Of a DNA stretch of 64,000 nucleotides, positions 11,341-21,368 are shown one piece after another. The stretch is from assembly GCF_003071065.1 (NCBI RefSeq), contig NZ_QCXX01000001.1, positions 372,001-436,000 of the forward strand, given 5' to 3'. Origin of the DNA: Sphingobacterium athyrii. Its GTDB lineage: Bacteria; Bacteroidota; Bacteroidia; Sphingobacteriales; Sphingobacteriaceae. Both the position numbers and the translations under genes were made by a program. The notes below the pieces were generated by a model. It was not told the DNA's origin, did not search any database, and worked only from the letters and a program-made list of their open reading frames with translations. The number at the start of each line of letters is the position of its first letter. Position 1 is the first letter of the stretch.

Positions 11341-12603
11341 ATGTCAACTATACAATCTGGAATGAAAAAAGTAATCTATCCGTTACTATCCCTCGCTTTA
11401 TTACCTTTATTTTCAACTGCCCAAGAGACAAAGATCACTGCTGATGATCTCTTTGCCAAAGCGCGTAAGGTAGCCTTTGATTCAAAAGATTATCCGCAGG
11501 CCATTCGATTATCGAAACAGGCACTGCTACAGGCACCGGATTATACAGACATCAGCATTTTCCTCGGACGCCTTTACACGTGGTCGGACAAGATTGACTC
11601 CGCCCGGACACTCTTTAATGAACTGGATCTGAAAGACACAAAAGATGAAGACTTCTTTTTAGCCTATGCAGCGCTGGAGTACTGGAACGACCGGGCTGAG
11701 AAAGCCAGCCAGCTGACCGACAAAGGGCTGGGTTTTCATCCGCAATCACAGGATCTGCTTTTGTTAAAAGCAAAGATCAACTATAGCGCCAATCACTACG
11801 AGGTCGCCGAAAATGCTGTCCATCAACTCCTCAAGATCGACCCCAAAAATGCGGAAGCGCGGTCTTTGGCCAAAAACATTGAGGAATATACCGCTAAAAA
11901 CGCCATTGGCCTAACCTATAATTTTGTCTATTTTGACAAGCAGTTTGACAATAACTGGCACATCGTTGGCCTGAGCTATAAACGTGCTACTCCCATCGGA
12001 TCTGTGATCTTTAGAACAAATTATGCGAATAAATTTGCGGAAAACGGTGTACAATTTGAAATGGAAGCTTACCCACGCCTGTCCAAGCTGTTTTATCTCT
12101 ATGTTGGAGCAGCTTACTCCAATAATGTGGGCATATTTGCCAAATACCGTACAGGTGTCTCCTTATACGCCAACTTACCGCATAGTTTTGAAGGGGAAAT
12201 TGGGTACCGGCAACTCTATTTCAGCGACAATATCTGGATGTATACGGCTTCTGTCGGAAAGTACTACCAAAACTTCTGGTTCAATCTGAGAACATACCTC
12301 ACACCCGGCGAGAAGAATATTTCCCAATCTTATACCGGAACAGTACGTTACTATACCAAAGGTGCAAACGATTATTTCGGATTTAGCGCTGGTACAGGTT
12401 TGAGTCCCGAGGAAAACCGAAATAATTTATTGGATAACGCACAGTACAAATTAAAAACATTTAAAGTGGGTGCAGAGTACAATTTCTCGGTCAAACAAAG
12501 TAACCTATTTTCGATCTCTGGCACCTATTATAACCAAGAATTCAGACCAAAAGAAAAGGGAAATCAATTGGACATCATTCTGGGTTATATCCGCAAATTT
12601 TAG
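11341..12603 (+). CDS. YaiO-family outer membrane beta-barrel protein with TPR domain
   Basis: The protein has 420 residues. A signal peptide (KKVIYPLLSLALLPLFSTAQ) is followed by tetratricopeptide-like helices (about 30-190), including ADDLFAKARKVAFDSKDYPQ. From about residue 195 to the aromatic C-terminus (LGYIRKF) alternating Tyr/Phe-rich beta strands form a barrel. This TPR-plus-barrel layout is that of YaiO and resembles polysaccharide export porins. ATG 11341 is used; ATG 11362 is also possible and sits directly at the signal peptide. The gene converges on a glycosyltransferase gene and its stop overlaps that gene's stop by 4 bases, so the two probably belong to one envelope glycan system. 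Substrate unknown. Confidence 0.85.
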   Translation: MSTIQSGMKKVIYPLLSLALLPLFSTAQETKITADDLFAKARKVAFDSKDYPQAIRLSKQALLQAPDYTDISIFLGRLYTWSDKIDSARTLFNELDLKDTKDEDFFLAYAALEYWNDRAEKASQLTDKGLGFHPQSQDLLLLKAKINYSANHYEVAENAVHQLLKIDPKNAEARSLAKNIEEYTAKNAIGLTYNFVYFDKQFDNNWHIVGLSYKRATPIGSVIFRTNYANKFAENGVQFEMEAYPRLSKLFYLYVGAAYSNNVGIFAKYRTGVSLYANLPHSFEGEIGYRQLYFSDNIWMYTASVGKYYQNFWFNLRTYLTPGEKNISQSYTGTVRYYTKGANDYFGFSAGTGLSPEENRNNLLDNAQYKLKTFKVGAEYNFSVKQSNLFSISGTYYNQEFRPKEKGNQLDIILGYIRKF

Positions 12604-15600
12604 TCTTTTTTCAAGGACCCAAAATAATTGCTGTAAACGCTGTCCGGTAGCAGTCGTTTTTGAGTAAAAAACAATTTGTTCTTGCGCTTAAACAGTTCAA
12701 AGCGCTTGGACATTTCTTCTTTTGCAGCATCCGAAGCAATATCCTCATTGAGGGTTCCGTCCAGCTGATATACTTGCCCTTCAGATAGATGATAATTACC
12801 GCGTACAAAGTCAGCCAGTTGATTTTTGCTCTGCATCATAGCAATCCCCTCTCCTTTCGCCGACACACCTTTGTCAAGCCCCTGGCCGATCCAGGTCACC
12901 TGAGCTGGAGTTTTTAGCGCAAAATTTTCTCTGTAATAGGCCAGCAACGAAGGGGCTACGTCAAAATGGCTCACAAAGTTGTGGAAGGTCTTTGCTTCTT
13001 TTAAGAGCGGTGAATAAATCAAAAGTGGCACATGATAACGGTCGATTTTGCTTTGCAAAGGAATCTCCGGCATGGCATGGTCTCCTGTGATCACAAAAAT
13101 GGTATTTGCAAAATCGGGCCTCTCTCTACATTCCTTAAAAAACTGTTCCATGGCATCATCCAAATTTAAGACGGAGACAAGCTGCGTCCGGTTTTCGATG
13201 GCCCACTTTTTTTGCGTTGGCGACAGCTCCGAAGATGCTATTCGCTGATCAAATAACTGCTCATAATGGGCTGTGTTATTAATCAAAAATGGATTGTGTG
13301 TAGACAGTGTCAGCAGGACGTGGAAATAAGGATTCTCCTGCACTTTCTGTACTTCAAGCAATTTACTAAATACGGCCTGATCTTCATATCCCCAACTTTC
13401 CCCGCCTTTTTCCGGTAACTTTCTATACGGTGGACCAAAAGCATCCTGGTCAATGAGTCTATCGATTTGATTATAGTCCATGAATTTTTTCATGAAATCG
13501 AAATTAGAATGACCACCATAGAAAAACCCCGTATTGAAACCATTGTGCTTCAGAATATTGAACAGGTTAAAATGATCCGGCAATGTATCCTGTTCGAGGA
13601 AACCATGCACGGCGAAAGGCAATGAACCGGTTAGGGTAGGCAACACAGAAAATGTCCTTCCGGAGGAACTGATATTATTATCCCAATACAAAGATTGTTT
13701 TTTTAATGTGCTTATAAAGGGTGTAAAGTTGCCAATATAGCCATTTTCTGAACTATAGGCATGTCCTAAACCTTCAATCACAAGGATGACCAAATTCGGC
13801 GCCTTTGCTGTCTTTTTTAAATAAGTTCCCAGAAAATCTTTGGTATCTTCAGCTTTCAAAAAAGGAAATTTACTATCCAGCTCCTTTGGATCCACATCAT
13901 CTTGATACAGGGCGGCCAGCATTCCGGGATGTTCCTCCACATAATCTGACAAGTTGGATTCAAAAAAATACCGCCATTTGCTGCGGCTTGCATTGGCCAC
14001 GAATTCGTCTTTTGCCGAAGCACTTCCCAATATCGAAGCCGAAGAAATAAAACAGGCCCCAAAGCCCAAAGACAAGCATGCAATGCCCACATAAGCCTTT
14101 TTAAAAGTCTGTTTATTGGCCATCCAAAGGGGAACCCAGGCAATCACAATCAATACTAAAAGCAAAGCAATATTTGTAAAATTCAACATGCCGCTGGCTT
14201 CCAAAATCTGCTTCATCTCTTCGGAACTGTAATAAAACATATCTGCTCCGAGCAGATTTCTCGATTCTCCGAAATACAAAAACAGGATAAATTGGATGAC
14301 AACAATAGCTGAAAACGACAGCACCAACAGGATCCTGGCCCAGAAGCTGCTTAAAAACTGAAGCAATAAATACCCGATACCCACACAGCCCAATACCTGA
14401 AAGGCAAAAAGCAGGTTATCTCCTACAAGGTATTTCCCTGCCCCCGCTTCGGCAAGCTGGGCAAAACGCCGGCCATACCACCACCATTCTATCGCAATGG
14501 ACAACATATACAGCACAAAGAAAACCAACATAACAGGACCTATTCCCTGCAATGCCGAAATTAACCGCTTGCCCAAGTATGTCCACACAGACTCATTCGC
14601 CTCTTTTTGCTGAAAGCCTTGTCTTGTCATTTCACCCCAGCCATGTTGCTTGCGAAAGTAATCAACCACGCCCTGTACACCGGCTTTAACAACAATGGGG
14701 TGAAAATATAGCGGTTCAAGAACAGCGGTTGCAATTAAGGTGGAGAGGTCTCGTTTCTTTGTATAAACCTGATGGCTGACGAGGTCAACCAGGATGGCAT
14801 AGATGGAATATAAAATTCCGGAAGCAATGACCAGCGCAAATAAGGCGAAGAAGAAGGGCCAGTTAATAATTCCTAAAATAAAAAAGATCACGAAAACGAT
14901 GTAACCCGTAAACTCGACAATGGGGCCCAAAAACTCAAATAAAAACCAATAAGGCATACTGATCATACCAAAACGACCATACTTGGGGTTAAACATCAGC
15001 TTGCGGTGCTTCCATAAGGTCTCCATGGTACCTCTCATCCAACGGTTGCGCTGTTTGCGCAAGACCTCTTTTGACTCCGGTACTTCTGTCCAGCACAGAG
15101 GATCCGGAATATTAACGACCTCATAGGCTTGCTTTTGCTCTTCCATATAACGCCGCATACGAACAACAAGTTCCATATCCTCACCCACCGTATTTCTGTC
15201 ATAACCACCGCAAGCCAAAACGATCTGACGATCAAAAGCCCCGAAGGCTCCAGAAATCAAGATCAACCCGGAAGCCCTGGACCAAGCCATCCGACCCAAA
15301 ATAAAGGCGCGGATATATTCCAAAGCCTGTGTTCGTCCCAACCAGGACTTCGGAAGATTGACATCCGTCACAGAGCCATTCACCACATTGCAATTATTGG
15401 CCAAACGTATTACGCCACCACAGGCAATAACGCGTTTGTCTGTTTGTTCCAAAAATGGCTTAGCCAATTTTAAGATCGCATCCTGTTCGAGAATACAATC
15501 CACGTCAATACAGACAATATAATCACCGGCAGAAATATTAACACCAACATTGAGTGCATCCGCTTTACCACCATTCTCTTTATCGACAACGATAAGTTTT

Positions 15601-16022
15601 TTAAAGGCTGGATTTTTACTTTTATAGATTCCTCGGATCGCCTTAGTTTCAATATTTCCCTGCACGAAAAATGAAGAAGGTTCGAGCTCATAAGCCGCAA
15701 TCAATTTCTGCATGGAATCATCCTTGCTCCCATCATTCACAATGATAATTTCCAAATTATGGTAATACAAGGACAATAAAGAGCGTACATTCTCGATGAT
15801 GGTCATGCCTTCGTTATAGGCCGGTGCAATCAGACTGAAGGTAGGTGCATTGGGATTAGTGGCGATAATACCATAATCGGTAAATGCATTTTTATGTTTA
15901 TAGCGAAATACGGCTCCATAGGCATATAAACCTATCCATGTATAGATAATAAATACGGCGGCAGAATAAAGCAAAAATAGCCAAACTACAATTTCATAGA
16001 CGATATGGGAAAATTCTAACAT
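12600..16022 (-). CDS. GT2 glycosyltransferase fused to LTA-synthase-like alkaline phosphatase-superfamily domain
   Basis: The protein has 1140 residues and two enzyme parts. Residues 1-460 form a processive membrane glycosyltransferase of the PgaC/cellulose-synthase type: two N-terminal membrane helices, VNDGS (D97), DVD (173-175), GED (280-282) and QRNRW (324-328), then more helices. Residues 485-665 add a membrane block with many hydrophobic segments. Residues 740-1060 are a sulfatase/LtaS-like domain: metal-binding Glu750 in LVILVIEGLG, nucleophile Thr790 in SSSGRTFSVLPT, Asp981-His982 in TGDHAMP and His997 in RYHVP. The second active site would face the periplasm. The family transfers phosphoglycerol or phosphoethanolamine, or cleaves sulfate esters. 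A role in making and decorating an exported glycan is inference. Its ATG overlaps the stop of the HEAT gene (ATGTTAG). Confidence 0.87.
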   Translation of the reverse strand: MLEFSHIVYEIVVWLFLLYSAAVFIIYTWIGLYAYGAVFRYKHKNAFTDYGIIATNPNAPTFSLIAPAYNEGMTIIENVRSLLSLYYHNLEIIIVNDGSKDDSMQKLIAAYELEPSSFFVQGNIETKAIRGIYKSKNPAFKKLIVVDKENGGKADALNVGVNISAGDYIVCIDVDCILEQDAILKLAKPFLEQTDKRVIACGGVIRLANNCNVVNGSVTDVNLPKSWLGRTQALEYIRAFILGRMAWSRASGLILISGAFGAFDRQIVLACGGYDRNTVGEDMELVVRMRRYMEEQKQAYEVVNIPDPLCWTEVPESKEVLRKQRNRWMRGTMETLWKHRKLMFNPKYGRFGMISMPYWFLFEFLGPIVEFTGYIVFVIFFILGIINWPFFFALFALVIASGILYSIYAILVDLVSHQVYTKKRDLSTLIATAVLEPLYFHPIVVKAGVQGVVDYFRKQHGWGEMTRQGFQQKEANESVWTYLGKRLISALQGIGPVMLVFFVLYMLSIAIEWWWYGRRFAQLAEAGAGKYLVGDNLLFAFQVLGCVGIGYLLLQFLSSFWARILLVLSFSAIVVIQFILFLYFGESRNLLGADMFYYSSEEMKQILEASGMLNFTNIALLLVLIVIAWVPLWMANKQTFKKAYVGIACLSLGFGACFISSASILGSASAKDEFVANASRSKWRYFFESNLSDYVEEHPGMLAALYQDDVDPKELDSKFPFLKAEDTKDFLGTYLKKTAKAPNLVILVIEGLGHAYSSENGYIGNFTPFISTLKKQSLYWDNNISSSGRTFSVLPTLTGSLPFAVHGFLEQDTLPDHFNLFNILKHNGFNTGFFYGGHSNFDFMKKFMDYNQIDRLIDQDAFGPPYRKLPEKGGESWGYEDQAVFSKLLEVQKVQENPYFHVLLTLSTHNPFLINNTAHYEQLFDQRIASSELSPTQKKWAIENRTQLVSVLNLDDAMEQFFKECRERPDFANTIFVITGDHAMPEIPLQSKIDRYHVPLLIYSPLLKEAKTFHNFVSHFDVAPSLLAYYRENFALKTPAQVTWIGQGLDKGVSAKGEGIAMMQSKNQLADFVRGNYHLSEGQVYQLDGTLNEDIASDAAKEEMSKRFELFKRKNKLFFTQKRLLPDSVYSNYFGSLKKD

Positions 16023-17086
16023 TTTTTCTCTTGCAAAGCGTGTTTAATAATTTGTATAAGTTCGTCGTAAGTATCTGCCTTTTGCGAAATTTCGCGTAAA
16101 TATTGTCCTTCTCCTAAAACCACGAGCACCTCAGCCGAGTGGATTTTAATTGATACGGCGGCATTATTCCACAATTGTTCCTTCAGAAAGTCCTCACTTT
16201 CCTTGCTCCTGGCCACCTTCATGGATTTTAGAATTTCGAGCTGTACATCAATGGGCTGTTGATCAAAGCAAGCAATAAATTGACTGATCGTCGCACTATT
16301 TTCTATAGCCTGCATGGTGCGTATGGCCTGCACACGAACAGACGTGGAAGTATGGTCAAGCAGCTCATATACTGCCGTATAAAATGCCATCAGCCTAAAC
16401 TTACGGATAAGACGTAAGGTAAATATAACGACCGAATCATTTGTGCTCTTTAGCCAGGTGTAAGCCTGAACATCCGAAAGTTCAGGTATATGATGAATTG
16501 AGGACAATAAGCGTAGTTGCTGCCAGTCTGATAGCGGTTTATCAAAATGTGTCAGAAATTCCAGGCCTTCATAGCCCCGGAAAGTCACCATGGCATATTG
16601 TGCTTCCTGATACACCACGGTACGATCATCATTTAGTTTAGCTTTTATCTCCGGAATTGCCGCTTCAACCTTCATCTCAGCCAGTTCCTGTATACCCCCA
16701 GCCACGAGATAGGCTTTCCGTTGTCGTAGCTTTCGCCAGGCTTCGTCTTCCAATTTAAAATCATAAAACAACCTATTGATGGCGTTTTTGGCTGTTCCTG
16801 AAAATTTGCGGCCAGAATCTACCAGTATCTCCAAAAAAAGTATTCGAAATGAAGGCTCCTTTAAATGCCGGCTGAACTCGCGGTCTTGCTCGTCATTTCC
16901 ATCGCTTCCCACAACCCGCTCCATAATCTTATACTCAATGATCTGTTTCCAGCTGTGTCGATTGTGCAAGATTCTATAACTATAAAAGCTATAGCCCAGT
17001 ACCGTAATAATCAGCAACAGAACCAGAATCAAGACGACAACAATCGCCAGGATAAGCTCATGTAGGACAATATGATGGAAACTCAT
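16016..17086 (-). CDS. Membrane-anchored HEAT-repeat protein
   Basis: The protein has 356 residues. One N-terminal membrane helix (about 8-35, LILAIVVVLILVLLLIITVL) is followed by a soluble alpha-solenoid of HEAT-like helix pairs, for example VEAAIPEIKAKLNDDRTVVY and TSTSVRVQAIRTMQAIENSA. No catalytic motif is seen. It overlaps the start of the glycosyltransferase gene by 7 bases and starts 6 bases after the receiver gene, so it is translated with both. The likely role is a scaffold or regulator of the glycosyltransferase at the inner membrane, perhaps receiving a signal from the adjacent receiver protein; this is inference from position. Confidence 0.8.
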   Translation of the reverse strand: MSFHHIVLHELILAIVVVLILVLLLIITVLGYSFYSYRILHNRHSWKQIIEYKIMERVVGSDGNDEQDREFSRHLKEPSFRILFLEILVDSGRKFSGTAKNAINRLFYDFKLEDEAWRKLRQRKAYLVAGGIQELAEMKVEAAIPEIKAKLNDDRTVVYQEAQYAMVTFRGYEGLEFLTHFDKPLSDWQQLRLLSSIHHIPELSDVQAYTWLKSTNDSVVIFTLRLIRKFRLMAFYTAVYELLDHTSTSVRVQAIRTMQAIENSATISQFIACFDQQPIDVQLEILKSMKVARSKESEDFLKEQLWNNAAVSIKIHSAEVLVVLGEGQYLREISQKADTYDELIQIIKHALQEKKC

Positions 17087-17092
17087 CGCAGT

Positions 17093-17449
17093 CTATTTAA
17101 TTGTTAAGCGTTTTATTCTCAGGATCAGCTCGTTTGGACTAAATGGTTTAACCATAAAATCCGATGCGCCCAGGTCAAAGGCATCCACAACCACTTCCTC
17201 CTGTCCCATGCTGGATAACACAATGACAGGGACTTTTTTTCCGTGACGTTTGATCGCCGAAAGAATTTCAATTCCCGATGCAAATGGCATCATAATATCC
17301 GTCACAATCAGATCAAAATCTGATTCCTTAATTTTTTCAATAGCTTCCTGACCATTTCTGGTCAAGACAACCTCGTGTCCTTCCTTTACTAACTTGTGTT
17401 CTACGGTGCGCAAAATTAACTCGTCGTCTTCGGCAATTAAAATCAACAT
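17093..17449 (-). CDS. Single-domain response regulator (receiver only)
   Basis: The protein has 118 residues and is a bare REC domain without output domain. The acidic pair is in LIAEDDE (about 5-10), the phospho-acceptor Asp in DLIVTDIMMPFASG (about 52), the switch Ser/Thr in VIVLSSMG and the conserved Lys in DFMVKPFSPNEL. It starts 4 bases after the hybrid kinase stop. It may pass phosphate to, or bind, a partner such as the HEAT protein; there is no DNA-binding part. Confidence 0.92.
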   Translation of the reverse strand: MLILIAEDDELILRTVEHKLVKEGHEVVLTRNGQEAIEKIKESDFDLIVTDIMMPFASGIEILSAIKRHGKKVPVIVLSSMGQEEVVVDAFDLGASDFMVKPFSPNELILRIKRLTIK

Positions 17450-17453
17450 ATTC

Positions 17454-20400
17454 CTATTTATTTAAAATTTTTGTAATCAAATCCAATCCGATCTCCATTT
17501 CTTCTTCAATAACGGCAAAGGCTTTTGACAGATCGGTATCAAATGACATATTGGCTTCAAGTTCGTTCGTTAAATGGGCCAGTTTAATGAGTCCGGCAGT
17601 TGAAGAGGTTCCCTTTAATTTGTGTAGAAGCTCCTTGATACGCTCCCTATCATTTTCCCTTTTTGCTTCGGCGATCTGTGCTCTCGAGGATGTAATTTCC
17701 TTGATCACCAAGTCGAGGAAAAAGGATAAAAATGCAGGATCATCACCAGCCTGCTCATGCAGACGTCGCACATCCAAATGTGCAGCCAAATCAACTGCTT
17801 CAATTTCTGGCGTGCCAGAAACTTCCACCGATAACATTGCCTGCTGCAAGGCGTTAAACAAATCCTGCAGACGAATAGGTTTAGCTAAAAAGTCAGACAT
17901 GCCAGCTTCTAAACAGCGTTCCTTTTCTCCCGAAACATTGCCGGCAGTGATACCGATAATGGGCGTATCTTGGTATTGTTTCATCTGACGGATCTGTTTT
18001 GTTGCTTCGATACCGTCCACTTCCGGCATCTGCACATCCAGCAGGATAAGATCGAAACTTACTTCCTCACATGCCTGAACTGCGTCTGCGCCATTTGACA
18101 CTTCTGTTAAAATAGCATCGGGCATAATACTGGCCATCATTCTTACATTCAACGCCATGTTTACCGCATTGTCATCAGCCAGTAGCACCCGGATTCCCCT
18201 ACCATAGGATTCCGTAGGCAAGGATAGGTTTGCTTTCGCCTGTCCCAACTCTTCTTTATTCTGTTGGATTGCCCTGCGCAAGGTTTGATACAACTCATCC
18301 GATTTAATGGGTTTCAGCAGGCAAAACGAGCGTTCCTCCTGCCTAAATGCCGAAATTACCTCATGTTCTTCAGAAGATGTATGCAGTACAATCAACGGAA
18401 TCCCCTCACCCTGTTTCCGAAAGAGCTCCTTAATCTTTTCGATGGTTTCAAGGCCCGATAAAATAGGCATATGATAGTCCATTAAGATCACATCAAAGCG
18501 TTCACCCTTCATCAGCAGCTGCAATGCTTCCATACCATTTTCGGCCAGGACAGATTCAACTTGTTTATAAGCCAGCATGTGTTGCAGAATAATACGATTG
18601 TTGGCATTATCGTCCACCACAAGCACCCTATTTAATGGCAAATCGGCATCTTGGCTTTCCATTTCTTCACAAGAAACTTCAATATCAAAGTAGAACGTTG
18701 ATCCTTTGCCCAATTGGCTGATCAAGTTCAGCTTACTCCCCATATACTTTAATAAATTATTGGAGATGGTCAGTCCAAGCCCAGTTCCACCATATCGTTT
18801 GCTGACGGAACTGTCCTCCTGCGTGAAAGCGTCAAAAATACGCTGCTGTTTCTCTTCAGGAATTCCAATCCCCGTATCACGTACTTCAAAACGCAGGCTT
18901 AGCTTGTCGCTGTCATGATGAAGCTTGCTTATTTTAAACTCGATTTCTCCCTGCTCAGTAAACTTAACCGCGTTGCCCAATAAATTAATAAGGACTTGTT
19001 TAATGCGTGCTTCGTCAACCCATACAAAAGCCGGCAATCCTTGCTCAATATTCAAAAGCAATTCGACCTCTTTTCTTTGCGCCTGGTATAATACGACATT
19101 GATCACTTGGTTTGCGATATCGTATACATTATGCTTATCGACAAACAGTTCCAGTTTTCCGGACTCGATCTTCGAAAAGTCCAGAATGTCGTTGATAATG
19201 TTCAATAAGCTGTTGCCGGATTCATTAATATAGCCCAGATACTGCATTTGCGTATCATTCAGCGGAGTTTTCAATAACAAATCCGAGAATCCGATCACAC
19301 CATTTAATGGCGTCCGGATTTCGTGACTCATATTGGCCAAAAATTCAGACTTGGCCTTGCTTGCCAGATCTGCCATTTTTTTTGCAAGTTTTAACTCCTC
19401 ATTTATTTGGACAGATTCCGTGATATTTTGCGTGAAAATAATAATTCCCCCAATGCTGCCATCTGTCAGATGCCAAGGCCGTACTTCCCAGTTGAAGTGT
19501 TGTGGTTCGGCAATTCCGCCGACCTGAATAACTTCGTCTATATTTTTATAGGGGATGCCCTGCAATGCATCTTGATAGATTTTCTTTCGCTGGTCCGGAA
19601 TATCCGGAAAAAGTTCAAACAGGTTTTTGGTGAGCAATTGATTTTCATCCTTATGAAAATCTTCAATCCATTGATTGCTCAGCGACACATAATTAAAATC
19701 ACGGTCGAACATCGCAACGGACGCGGGCACGTAATTTACAAACGCACGCAACATGGATTCTTTACGTTCTAATTCAAGATACAGCGATTTACTCTTATCA
19801 ATATCTTGAATGATACCAAATACCCGCTTACAGACATCATTCTCAAATTCAGGGATTCCTTTTACCCTGACCCAGATTGTTTCCCCATTCTGTTTTAACA
19901 AGCGAAGTTCCGTATCATAGGGTTTTCTATTACGGACCGATTCTTCGAATATATGCCGCAGTGCTACTTGGCTATCCGGTTCATAAAAACCAATAGCATG
20001 TTCAAAATCAGGTGTAAAATGCGGATCAACACCATGAATTAATTTTGTTGAATCGGACCAGTAGACTTTATTTTCTGCAAGGTTTACCTCCCATCCGCCG
20101 ACTTGGGCGACAGCATTGGTCTGTTCCAGGATCTGTTTGGTATGCCGCAGATCATTTTCAAGACGCAGGCGATCGGTCATATTCAATGCCGTACTGACCA
20201 CATAGGGTTTGCCCTCTTCATCCACTTCGACCATATTATGGTAAAGCCAGGAAATATTTTCACCGTCTTTTGTCTGTAGCACCATCATCGCGGAATCCTC
20301 CTTATTCTGCGCGATTCGCTTTAGGTATTCTTCCACCAGTCCCACATGGTGTGACGGAACCAATTTTTTCAGGTTGAGCGATTTAACCTCATGCTGTTCA

Positions 20401-21368
20401 TATTTCAACACCGCCCTACCTTTTTCATTGACCGCCAGAATATTACCTTCCATGTCATGCATGCTCATCAAACCGATGGCATTTTCAAAAAAACTTCGGA
20501 AGCGACGTTCCGAATTTTCCAGCTTCATTTTTTCCTGACGCTCCTGTGTGACATTACGCCCAAAGGCTAAAATTTCATGATTGATCGCATCATACTTAAA
20601 ATGCCATTCGATAATAACCTCAGAGCCATCCTTTTGAGGTGTTGATGAGGTGGATTGAATCCCATAATCTGCCGTCACGATCCGCTTCAAATCGGAAGCC
20701 AGCGTTTTCGTATCATCTTGCAATAACGTCAGTAAGGACTGTCCGATACTTTCTGATCTTGAAATCCCCAATACGTTTGTAAAAGCAGGATTGACATCTT
20801 TAATTTGACAGTCTTGGTCTAATACACAAATGACGTTATTTGTCAGCTGAAAGATTTCGGAGAAATATCCAGCCTGTCGCTTTCTTTTTTTTCCAAGAAG
20901 AATCTTGGTTACACCCACTCCAAGCTCTTCCAATAAATGTTTCTGCCTATCAGAAAGCGACTTGGGCTGAAAATCTATCACACAAATAGTTCCCAATACA
21001 TCCCCATCCTCATCCATTAGCGGCACCCCGGCATAAAAACGAATATTGCCTTCCCGTATCAGCGGATTGGAGGATGAGCGCGGATCCGCAAAGGTATCCT
21101 CTATGACAAGTAGCTCTGTGCTCATGATCGTATACTGACAGACGGTATTCTTTCTTTCGACGGTATCCAGTTCCATGCCAACACAACTCTGTATACGTTG
21201 TGTTTGCTCTTCCATCATGGCAATCAGTGCAGCAGGAGAATCCGTAATCAAGCAGGCAGCCTGTGCAAACACATCCAATTCTGGGTCTTTCCCTAGCCCC
21301 ATTAACTCATAGGACTTTAATTTCTCTATCCTTCGCCATTCATTTTCAGGGAAATTCTGATTTGTCAT
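17454..21368 (-). CDS. Soluble hybrid histidine kinase: GAF-PAS4-HisKA-HATPase-REC-REC-HPt
   Basis: The protein has 1304 residues without signal peptide or membrane helix. Order: a GAF domain (about 20-165, GVPLMDEDGDVLGTICVIDF); four PAS/PAC units (about 168-665); HisKA with the phospho-acceptor in FLANMSHEIRTPLNGVIGFS; an ATPase domain with LINLLGNAVKFTEQGEIEFK, DTGIGIP and GGTGLGL; two receiver domains (RVLVVDDNANN, MDYHMP; RVLLADDNAVN, LDVQMPEVDG); and a C-terminal HPt domain with His in LLHKLKGTSSTAG. All parts of a phosphorelay are in one chain, so the next receiver protein is the likely end point. It is the first gene of the operon controlling the HEAT and glycosyltransferase proteins. 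Confidence 0.94.
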   Translation of the reverse strand: MTNQNFPENEWRRIEKLKSYELMGLGKDPELDVFAQAACLITDSPAALIAMMEEQTQRIQSCVGMELDTVERKNTVCQYTIMSTELLVIEDTFADPRSSSNPLIREGNIRFYAGVPLMDEDGDVLGTICVIDFQPKSLSDRQKHLLEELGVGVTKILLGKKRKRQAGYFSEIFQLTNNVICVLDQDCQIKDVNPAFTNVLGISRSESIGQSLLTLLQDDTKTLASDLKRIVTADYGIQSTSSTPQKDGSEVIIEWHFKYDAINHEILAFGRNVTQERQEKMKLENSERRFRSFFENAIGLMSMHDMEGNILAVNEKGRAVLKYEQHEVKSLNLKKLVPSHHVGLVEEYLKRIAQNKEDSAMMVLQTKDGENISWLYHNMVEVDEEGKPYVVSTALNMTDRLRLENDLRHTKQILEQTNAVAQVGGWEVNLAENKVYWSDSTKLIHGVDPHFTPDFEHAIGFYEPDSQVALRHIFEESVRNRKPYDTELRLLKQNGETIWVRVKGIPEFENDVCKRVFGIIQDIDKSKSLYLELERKESMLRAFVNYVPASVAMFDRDFNYVSLSNQWIEDFHKDENQLLTKNLFELFPDIPDQRKKIYQDALQGIPYKNIDEVIQVGGIAEPQHFNWEVRPWHLTDGSIGGIIIFTQNITESVQINEELKLAKKMADLASKAKSEFLANMSHEIRTPLNGVIGFSDLLLKTPLNDTQMQYLGYINESGNSLLNIINDILDFSKIESGKLELFVDKHNVYDIANQVINVVLYQAQRKEVELLLNIEQGLPAFVWVDEARIKQVLINLLGNAVKFTEQGEIEFKISKLHHDSDKLSLRFEVRDTGIGIPEEKQQRIFDAFTQEDSSVSKRYGGTGLGLTISNNLLKYMGSKLNLISQLGKGSTFYFDIEVSCEEMESQDADLPLNRVLVVDDNANNRIILQHMLAYKQVESVLAENGMEALQLLMKGERFDVILMDYHMPILSGLETIEKIKELFRKQGEGIPLIVLHTSSEEHEVISAFRQEERSFCLLKPIKSDELYQTLRRAIQQNKEELGQAKANLSLPTESYGRGIRVLLADDNAVNMALNVRMMASIMPDAILTEVSNGADAVQACEEVSFDLILLDVQMPEVDGIEATKQIRQMKQYQDTPIIGITAGNVSGEKERCLEAGMSDFLAKPIRLQDLFNALQQAMLSVEVSGTPEIEAVDLAAHLDVRRLHEQAGDDPAFLSFFLDLVIKEITSSRAQIAEAKRENDRERIKELLHKLKGTSSTAGLIKLAHLTNELEANMSFDTDLSKAFAVIEEEMEIGLDLITKILNK

